A DNA stretch of 64,000 nucleotides from Vibrio sp. ES.051 (GTDB lineage Bacteria; Pseudomonadota; Gammaproteobacteria; Enterobacterales; Vibrionaceae): contig NZ_PDJL01000006.1 in the NCBI RefSeq assembly GCF_002563795.1, positions 558,001 to 622,000 of the forward strand, read 5' to 3'. This document shows, piece after piece, positions 58,686-64,000 of this stretch. The position numbers were made by a program, and so were the translations under genes. Within the stretch, counting starts at the first letter, position 1. The number at the start of each line of letters is the position of its first letter. A model generated the notes under the pieces. It did not search any database. It saw only the letters and a list, made by a program, of their open reading frames with translations, and was not told the origin of the DNA.

Positions 58686-59459
58686 TTAAACTGGGATTTC
58701 TTCGCGGCGGAGCATTTCGCCTGCTAGAGCAAGATACGCTTTGGCACCTGCAGAGTACTTATCGTAGTACATCGCAGGTTTTCCGTGACTTGGCGCTTCG
58801 GCCAAACGAACATTACGCGGAATGACCGTGCGGTAAACTTTATTACCAAAGTGTTTTTTAAGTTGATCAGATACTTCATTAGACAAGCGGTTACGCGGAT
58901 CGTACATCGTACGCAGTAAACCTTCTATTTTGAGGTTTTCATTGACCACGGCCGCTAATTTGCTAATCGTATCCATAAGAGCAGTTAAACCTTCTAACGC
59001 AAAGTATTCACATTGCATCGGCACCAGCACAGAATCAGCGGCTGCCATGGCGTTGATTGTAAGAAGGTTTAGCGAAGGAGGACAATCAATAAAGATGAAA
59101 TCATAGTTATCGCGAACTGACGACAATGCATTTTTCAACCGCACTTCGCGAGCAAACACTTCCATCAATTTAATCTCAGCGGCAGTAACGTCACCGTTCG
59201 CCGCAATTAAATCGAATTTCCCCGTTGTTTGGGTGCACACCACTTGCTCAAACGGAGTATCTTCGACCAGAAGGTCGTACGCCGTGGCGTCAACCATGTA
59301 TTTATCCACACCACTGGCCATCGTAGCATTGCCTTGAGGGTCGAGATCGATCACCAAAACCTTGCGCTTTGTTGCCGCCATCGAAGCCGCTAAATTAATG
59401 CACGTTGTTGTTTTGCCGACCCCACCTTTCTGGTTGGCGATTGCTACAATTTTACCCAC
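58686..59459 (-). CDS. parA: Chromosome partitioning ATPase ParA
   Basis: A 257-residue deviant Walker ATPase. The signature loop KGGVGKTTTCINLAAS lies at residues 10-25, and switch II FIFIDCPPSLNLLT at about 118-131. It forms DNA-bound gradients that move ParB-parS complexes toward the pole. The start is a GTG at 59457-59459 with GAGGT upstream. It lies 10 bp after rsmG, as in many proteobacteria. Confidence 0.95.
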   Translation of the reverse strand: MGKIVAIANQKGGVGKTTTCINLAASMAATKRKVLVIDLDPQGNATMASGVDKYMVDATAYDLLVEDTPFEQVVCTQTTGKFDLIAANGDVTAAEIKLMEVFAREVRLKNALSSVRDNYDFIFIDCPPSLNLLTINAMAAADSVLVPMQCEYFALEGLTALMDTISKLAAVVNENLKIEGLLRTMYDPRNRLSNEVSDQLKKHFGNKVYRTVIPRNVRLAEAPSHGKPAMYYDKYSAGAKAYLALAGEMLRREEIPV

Positions 59460-59469
59460 GACTACCTCG

Positions 59470-60105
59470 CTAATTTTCCTTACGCGATAAGATTACTAGA
59501 TGACGATCACCTTCCAGCTCAGGAACAGCCAAAGATATGATCTCTATCACACTGCACCACTCAGGAAGCTGATCCATTTCATCTTTAGGGTGCTGTCCTT
59601 TCAGCGCTAGAAACACCCCATGCTCTTCTTCCGGCAAATGATGGCACCATTCCACCATGTCCGTCATTGAAGCAAAAGCTCTACTTAAAACGCCATCAAA
59701 TTTTTCTTCCGGCTGGAATTCTTCGACGCGACTTTGAATGGGTGTCACGTTTACCAGCCCTAACGTGTGCACGACTTGCTTAATAAAACGAATCCGTTTA
59801 CCAAGACTGTCGAGCAAGAAGAACGTTTTTTCCGGCGCCATGATCGCCAGTGGAATCCCTGGTAAACCAGGACCTGTACCAACGTCTATAAATCGCTCAC
59901 CGGGTAAGTGAGCGCTAACCACTATACTATCAAGAATATGTTTTACTAACATCTCATGCGGATCTCGCACGGATGTTAAGTTGTACGCTTTGTTCCACTT
60001 ATCGAGCAGCTCAACGTAACCGACTAACTGCTCGCGCTGTCTATCTGAGACATTTAACTCGGTTTGCGCGATCAGCGCATCCAGTTTTGTGCGAAGTGCA
60101 CTCAT
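59470..60105 (-). CDS. rsmG: 16S rRNA (guanine-527-N7)-methyltransferase
   Basis: A 211-residue SAM-dependent enzyme that methylates G527 of 16S rRNA; its loss gives low-level streptomycin resistance. The SAM motif IDVGTGPGLPGIPLAI lies at about residue 71, and RAFASM at about 139. The start codon overlaps the mnmG stop by 4 bp (ATGA), with AGGA upstream, so translation is coupled to mnmG. Confidence 0.96.
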   Translation of the reverse strand: MSALRTKLDALIAQTELNVSDRQREQLVGYVELLDKWNKAYNLTSVRDPHEMLVKHILDSIVVSAHLPGERFIDVGTGPGLPGIPLAIMAPEKTFFLLDSLGKRIRFIKQVVHTLGLVNVTPIQSRVEEFQPEEKFDGVLSRAFASMTDMVEWCHHLPEEEHGVFLALKGQHPKDEMDQLPEWCSVIEIISLAVPELEGDRHLVILSRKEN

Positions 60106-62000
60106 GACTCTTCCTCACCTTTTTTCAGCAAACCGTGCTTCTTCAAGTGAACGAGTAGAATCGAGATAGCTGCCGGGGTAATACCGGCAATACGCGAAGC
60201 TATACCAACGCTTTCAGGCTTCGCTTCCGTCAGCTTGGCCACCACTTCATTCGACAAACCTTTCACGTCGCTGTAGTCGATATTCGCCGGCAGTTTTGTG
60301 TTCTCATGGCGAAGGGATTTTTCAATCTCATCTTGCTGACGTTTGATGTAACCATCGTATTTAACTTGAATTTCAACTTGCTCAGCCGCTTGTTGATCCT
60401 CTAGCGCTGGTGCAAACGCATCCAATTGAGTCAACTGAGCGTAGCTCATCTCAGGACGACGCAGCAGATCCTCACCACTTGCTTCACGTGCCATTGGCGT
60501 TTTCAGTAATAGGTTTAACGCCTCAACCCCTTCTGAGTTTGGGTTCATCCACGTCGATTTTAGGCGCTGACGTTCGGTTTCCATGTTATTAATTTTTTCG
60601 TTGAAGCGCGCCCAACGAACGTCATCAATTAGACCAAGTTCACGTGCTTTCTCAGTTAAGCGCAAATCGGCGTTGTCTTCACGAAGCAGCAGGCGATATT
60701 CCGCGCGGGAAGTGAACATTCGGTACGGTTCTTTAGTCCCCATGGTCGACAAGTCATCAATCAAGACGCCCATGTAAGCTTGATCACGACGCGGATTCCA
60801 ACCTTCTTTGTCTTGGCTGTACAAGCTTGCATTCAAGCCTGCCATTAGGCCTTGTGCGGCCGCTTCTTCGTAGCCTGTTGTGCCATTAATCTGACCCGCA
60901 AAGAACAAGCCGTGGATAAATTTAGTTTCATATGTTTGCTTCAAATCGCGAGGATCGAAGAAATCGTATTCAATCGCGTAACCAGGACGTACGATATGCG
61001 CGTTTTCAAAACCTTTCATCGAACGTACGATTTGTACTTGAACGTCAAACGGCAAGCTCGTCGAGATACCATTCGGGTACAACTCATGCGTAGTAAGTCC
61101 TTCAGGCTCGATAAAAATCTGGTGGCTGTTCTTATCCGCAAAGCGCATCACCTTGTCTTCGATAGACGGGCAGTAGCGCGGACCAATGCCTTCAATCACA
61201 CCAGCGTACATTGGGCTACGATCCAAATTGTTGTGGATCACATCGTGCGTTTGATCGTTGGTATGGGTGATAAAACATGGGATCTGGCGAGGATGTTGAT
61301 CTCGCTTCCCCATGAACGAGAATACCGGGGTAGGATTATCACCGTGTTGTGCTTCAAGCACAGAAAAATCGACACTGCGAGCATCAATGCGCGGTGGTGT
61401 TCCCGTTTTCAAACGATCCACTCGAAATGGCAGCTCACGCAATCGATCCGCCAATGCGATCGAAGGAGGATCTCCTGCACGACCACCGGAAGAACTTTCC
61501 ATACCAATATGAATCTTACCACCGAGGAAGGTGCCAACCGTTAACACTACCGCTTTGGCATGGAATCGAAGTCCCATTTGCGTTACAACGCCAACGGCGC
61601 GATCTTGCTCAACAATCAGATCGTCAACCGACTGTTGGAACAACGTTAAATTGGGTGCATTTTCTAATGCATTACGAACATACGCTTTGTACAGAGCCCG
61701 ATCCGCTTGAGCTCGGGTCGCCCGAACTGCCGGACCTTTAGAGGCATTTAGTGTACGAAATTGAATACCTGCATGGTCGATAGCTTCGGCCATCAAACCG
61801 CCCATAGCATCCACTTCTTTTACTAAGTGACCTTTACCGATACCACCGATCGCCGGATTGCAAGACATCTGACCTAACGTATCAATATTATGGGTAAGGA
61901 GAAGCGTTTTTTGTCCTGTGCGTGCAGATGCGAGTGCGGCTTCCGTTCCTGCGTGTCCGCCACCGACAACAATGACGTCAAAGTTTTCGTGATAAAGCAT
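60102..62000 (-). CDS. mnmG: tRNA U34 carboxymethylaminomethyl enzyme MnmG (GidA)
   Basis: FAD-dependent partner of MnmE that makes cmnm5U34 in tRNAs. The 632 residues have the FAD dinucleotide motif VIVVGGGHAGTEAALASART (about 10-29), the CNPAIGGIGKGHL segment, family signature GTPPRID and GPRYCPSIEDK, and the C-terminal GIASRIAGITPAAISILLVH. It is transcribed away from oriC. Its usual partner gene mnmE should lie past mioC but is displaced from there in this genome. Confidence 0.97.
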   Translation of the reverse strand: MLYHENFDVIVVGGGHAGTEAALASARTGQKTLLLTHNIDTLGQMSCNPAIGGIGKGHLVKEVDAMGGLMAEAIDHAGIQFRTLNASKGPAVRATRAQADRALYKAYVRNALENAPNLTLFQQSVDDLIVEQDRAVGVVTQMGLRFHAKAVVLTVGTFLGGKIHIGMESSSGGRAGDPPSIALADRLRELPFRVDRLKTGTPPRIDARSVDFSVLEAQHGDNPTPVFSFMGKRDQHPRQIPCFITHTNDQTHDVIHNNLDRSPMYAGVIEGIGPRYCPSIEDKVMRFADKNSHQIFIEPEGLTTHELYPNGISTSLPFDVQVQIVRSMKGFENAHIVRPGYAIEYDFFDPRDLKQTYETKFIHGLFFAGQINGTTGYEEAAAQGLMAGLNASLYSQDKEGWNPRRDQAYMGVLIDDLSTMGTKEPYRMFTSRAEYRLLLREDNADLRLTEKARELGLIDDVRWARFNEKINNMETERQRLKSTWMNPNSEGVEALNLLLKTPMAREASGEDLLRRPEMSYAQLTQLDAFAPALEDQQAAEQVEIQVKYDGYIKRQQDEIEKSLRHENTKLPANIDYSDVKGLSNEVVAKLTEAKPESVGIASRIAGITPAAISILLVHLKKHGLLKKGEEES

Positions 62001-62119
62001 GAACTGACCTCAGGTATTCAAAGGATTTATTGGACAGATAAAGGAGCCGCATTTTACCTGCTTTATGCCACAGAGAAAAACGTTTTCTTGCTTTATCTTT
62101 TTTAGGTTCCAAGCCTATA

Positions 62120-62425
62120 TATAATAGATCTTTATATATGATCTTTTATTAGATCTATTATTAGGATCGACCTCTTCTGTGGATAACGTAAAAATGATCA
62201 ACAAGATCATGGATCTTAATTGGATCATATCTTGTGATCATGCTTGGATCAGATCGCGTATAAGCTGGGATCAAAATGCCTTGTTATCCACAGGGGTTAA
62301 AAAAATAAAAGTTATTCTTTGGATAACTAAAGGAAATTCACTGGATATTACCGTTGTTATACACAGACTGTTTGGTTGTTTTTTGAGCGGTTGAACGCCG
62401 TTATTTGGGGAAAGTTATTCACATG
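62120..62425. other. oriC: Chromosome 1 replication origin (oriC)
   Basis: Non-coding region between mnmG and mioC. DUE side: three consecutive AT-rich 13-mers start GATC at 62127, 62140 and 62152 (the third reads GATCTATTATTAG). DnaA boxes: TGTGGATAA (62178-62186), TTATCCACA (62284-62292), TTTGGATAA (62318-62326, one mismatch), TTATACACA (62357-62365) and TTATTCACA (62415-62423). Twelve GATC Dam/SeqA sites lie between 62127 and 62272. The arrangement matches E. coli and V. cholerae oriC. Confidence 0.95.
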
Positions 62426-62473
62426 AAAAAAAACAGAGCCGAATGGCGGCTCTGTTAGAAGGGTAATTGAGGA

Positions 62474-62908
62474 CTAAAATCGCTCAATGTGCTCGTTTAA
62501 CCATGCTTCTGCCGCATCTTCTGGGACCATATGATTGAGCACGTCGATGAGAAAGCAGTCTGCAATCGGGGCTGCTCCGATATCCTCTAAAAGATCGTAT
62601 GCGTGTCGACCTGCAGCACAAAACGTGTCATAGCTTGAGTCACCAATCGCGATCACGGCAAACTTCACATCCGACATTTTGGGTGGCGTATCTTGCAATG
62701 CGGCGATGAAAGGTTGGATATTATCTGGATATTCCCCCGCGCCATGAGTAGAGGTGATCACAAGCCAAGTGCCTTGATTTTTGATCGATTGTAGCGAGGG
62801 TTGGTTGTGGATCGTGGTTTCAAATCCGTTTTCATTAAGTAGATCACTGAGGTGATCGCCTACGTATTCGGCGCCACCTAGCGTGCTGCCTGTAATAATG
62901 TGGATCAT
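62474..62908 (-). CDS. mioC: Flavodoxin-like protein MioC
   Basis: A 144-residue FMN-binding flavodoxin, reported in E. coli to support biotin synthase activity. The FMN phosphate loop is ITGSTLGGAEYVG (residues 5-17), with later STHGAGEYPDN and IGDSSYDTFCAAG. RBS AAGGAAG precedes the ATG. It is transcribed toward oriC, as in E. coli, and its transcription may affect initiation. On its far side lies the 3' end of mnmE and foreign-looking DNA. Confidence 0.94.
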   Translation of the reverse strand: MIHIITGSTLGGAEYVGDHLSDLLNENGFETTIHNQPSLQSIKNQGTWLVITSTHGAGEYPDNIQPFIAALQDTPPKMSDVKFAVIAIGDSSYDTFCAAGRHAYDLLEDIGAAPIADCFLIDVLNHMVPEDAAEAWLNEHIERF

Positions 62909-62968
62909 ACTTCTTCCTTATTGAATGCGACGGCTAAAGCTCATGGATGGCTTGCCGTACAAAAGAAA

Positions 62969-62996
62969 CGCGGTGTGAGTTAAGCTCAGCACCGCG
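62969..62996 (-). terminator. mnmE terminator
   Basis: CGCGGTG (62969-62975) pairs with CACCGCG (62990-62996), with TGAG/CTCA pairing inside. On the minus strand it is followed by TTTCTTTTG. It lies 12 bp after the FCIGK-stop, where the mnmE terminator belongs. Confidence 0.8.
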
Positions 62997-63007
62997 CGTT
63001 CGATTAT

Positions 63008-63025
63008 TTATTTCCCGATACAGAA
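63008..63025 (-). other. Probable att site: duplicated 3' end of mnmE
   Basis: On the minus strand TTCTGTATCGGGAAATAA encodes Phe-Cys-Ile-Gly-Lys-stop, the universal C-terminus of MnmE (zinc/redox Cys of CIGK). Upstream codons do not continue MnmE: the frame reads ...RRRARPAIMGNFT before FCIGK instead of the usual ...LLG-IFSS. The native terminator and mioC follow normally. The 18 bp coincide with the known integration core used by SGI1-type islands (trmE/thdF site), so this is read as the attachment site at the mnmE-distal end of an integrated element. Confidence 0.72.
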
Positions 63026-63033
63026 AGTGAAGT

Positions 63034-63166
63034 TTCCCATAATAGCTGGCCTCGCGCGACGTCTTGGGGACCGATTGGGGACCAAATTGCAATTTATGGT
63101 CAAATTCTTACTTCCCAAGATGACTTCCATCATAGATCAGGATGGGAAAAGTGGGAACGGTGGGAA
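63034..63166. repeat. Short phased repeats next to the att site
   Basis: TTGGGGACC occurs twice (63064-63072, 63075-63083) with an 11-bp period. TGGGAA occurs three times in direct order (starts 63143, 63152, 63161; 9-bp period) and twice inverted (63034-63039, 63112-63117). A 12-bp palindrome AAATTGCAATTT lies at 63084-63095. Such clusters beside an att core commonly bind integrase arms or accessory factors; that role is inferred. Confidence 0.6.
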
Positions 63167-63172
63167 ACCGGA

Positions 63173-64000
63173 TCAGCTTTCACTATCTTTCTCTTCAGCA
63201 ACGACAAACAAGAGAGGTTTTCCACTCTCTAGCAGGTAAGGTGTGATTATCGTTTCCTTACCAAAGTGAATCTTCCCTTTTGCTATATAAATGAAGATCC
63301 AATCGGGCAACTTACTACTAATAGCAGCACAAAGTGCATCAGAAGGGATGTTACTATTCTTGCCTGGCGAAATTCTAAATCTCTGGTAGTAGACGTGATG
63401 GTTGGATTCAAATGCAAAACTTTCCTGTCCATCGTTGACGAAAGGCGGTGACATCGTTCTTCTCGGTTCGAAAACTTCTGCGGTGATATAGCATAGGTCC
63501 TGGTTTGTCATACCAGCTTGGTATTTTGGACATTGGTAGTCTGCACTATGGAAGTAGAACTCTATCTTTTGTTCTGAATTGCCATTCGTGCGCTCATAGT
63601 TAATAGATTGTTCTTGAAGCACGGTTTCGATGGCTGCGTTGAAGTGGTAGAGCAACTTTTGCTGAGCGTCTCGAGCGGATGTCGCTTCTTGTATAGGCAT
63701 CCAAGCAATAATGCTGTTTCGTGAAGTGGTATCAGGCTGTTCCAGCAATGATGTTAGCAAACCAAGGCTTAGTCCTTCACTTAACTCAAGTCCCGCGCCT
63801 ACTGAAGACGTGAGCAACAATGTATTTCCTGCGGCAGCTTTCGCGAACTTAAATGCCTCAAAATCTTTCATTGGAATGACTTTGTCTTCTGTTTGGTAGA
63901 GCCCACCTGCATGAGCAATGTTATGAGCACGGCTGTGGCTGTTGTCATATTGGATAGGAGTTGATGTAGAGGCGCATCCAGTGAGCAAAATGAGTAACGA
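63173..64000 (-). CDS. Unrecognised lipoprotein, 5' end beyond the window
   Basis: The frame is open to the right edge. The first visible residues SLLILLTGC form the end of a lipoprotein signal peptide with lipobox LTGC, so the mature protein starts at Cys and is lipid-anchored. About 267 mature residues follow: a Ser/Thr/His-rich start, AAAGNTLLLTSSVGAGLELSE, a central region with QCPKYQ and DLCYITAEVF (two Cys), and a hydrophobic C-terminal part (LPDWIFIYIAKGKIHFG). I recognise no family. It is the first gene inside the putative element next to its att site and is likely cargo. Confidence 0.75.
   Translation of the reverse strand, partial: SLLILLTGCASTSTPIQYDNSHSRAHNIAHAGGLYQTEDKVIPMKDFEAFKFAKAAAGNTLLLTSSVGAGLELSEGLSLGLLTSLLEQPDTTSRNSIIAWMPIQEATSARDAQQKLLYHFNAAIETVLQEQSINYERTNGNSEQKIEFYFHSADYQCPKYQAGMTNQDLCYITAEVFEPRRTMSPPFVNDGQESFAFESNHHVYYQRFRISPGKNSNIPSDALCAAISSKLPDWIFIYIAKGKIHFGKETIITPYLLESGKPLLFVVAEEKDSES

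Noticed and set aside
60852..61544. 230-codon plus-strand ORF
   Set aside because: Fully antisense to mnmG, with no RBS or recognisable domain. Its length results from codon bias in mnmG.
57780..62473. Search for a parS site (TGTTTCACGTGAAACA) near parAB and oriC
   Set aside because: Only partial CACGTG matches inside genes were seen (for example in mnmG near 60480 and 60635). None is close enough to consensus; parS may lie outside the window.
63027..63239. 70-codon plus-strand ORF over the att region
   Set aside because: It covers the phased repeats and the end of the lipoprotein gene, and has no RBS. Repeats explain the sequence better.

Overview
The window is origin-proximal chromosome 1 of a gamma-proteobacterium of the family Vibrionaceae, almost certainly a Vibrio. 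The support is the gene order atp operon - parB - parA - rsmG - mnmG - oriC - mioC, Vibrio-like proteins (VexB-type RND pump, DUF2860 and DUF3157 proteins, LysM protein before dprA), and an rRNA operon whose spacer carries four tRNA genes (Glu, Lys, Ala, Val). Species cannot be named from this sequence. Both window edges cut genes: vexA on the left and an unknown lipoprotein on the right.

Layout. 1-3.8 kb: 3' end of vexA, vexB and ubiK. 4-6.5 kb: divergent ilvC and ilvY. 6.5-9.5 kb: decayed DNA interrupted by a complete IS21-family element (6998-9455). 9.6-15.7 kb: an rRNA operon on the minus strand (P1/P2 promoters, 16S, four spacer tRNAs, 23S, 5S, tRNA-Asp, tRNA-Trp, terminator). 15.8-24.3 kb: yrdA, yrdB-aroE-hemF-tsaC, purEK with a PurR operator, yrdD, smg, dprA and a LysM protein. 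24.4-30.8 kb: def-fmt-rsmB, trkA-trkH and a DUF3157 protein. 30.9-38 kb: trhA, a Spo0M-like protein, a candidate small ORF, yihD, ccoG, srkA-dsbA and a DUF2860 protein. 38-46.4 kb: comM, then the branched-chain amino acid operon ilvGMEDA with leader peptide ilvL and attenuator. 46.4-50.5 kb: punR/punC and glmU. 50.6-57.6 kb: the complete F1Fo ATP synthase operon atpIBEFHAGDC (minus strand). 57.8-62.0 kb: parB, parA, rsmG and mnmG. 62.1-62.4 kb: oriC. 62.5-62.9 kb: mioC.

How the genes work together. ilvGMEDA with ilvC/ilvY makes the isoleucine/valine pathway. def-fmt-rsmB covers N-formylation, deformylation and rRNA methylation. trkA-trkH forms a potassium uptake system. srkA-dsbA links a protein kinase to periplasmic disulfide formation. 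parAB, mnmG, oriC and mioC form the replication-origin neighbourhood.

The most notable observation is at the right edge. Just past mioC, an 18-bp sequence (63008-63025) encodes the last residues of MnmE (FCIGK-stop) and is followed by the normal-looking mnmE terminator, but the DNA upstream of it does not code for MnmE. It holds two arrays of short phased repeats and an unrecognised lipoprotein gene. This is what an integrative element inserted into the 3' end of mnmE (the SGI1-type site) would leave, about 0.6 kb from oriC. The rest of that element, including any integrase, lies outside the window. Other points worth checking are a 55-codon ORF with its own strong terminator (32723-32890), a perfect 24-bp palindrome before trhA, and a terminator hairpin that ends 6 bp before the srkA start codon.

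Start codons were chosen from visible ribosome binding sites and remembered family lengths; no database search was run.
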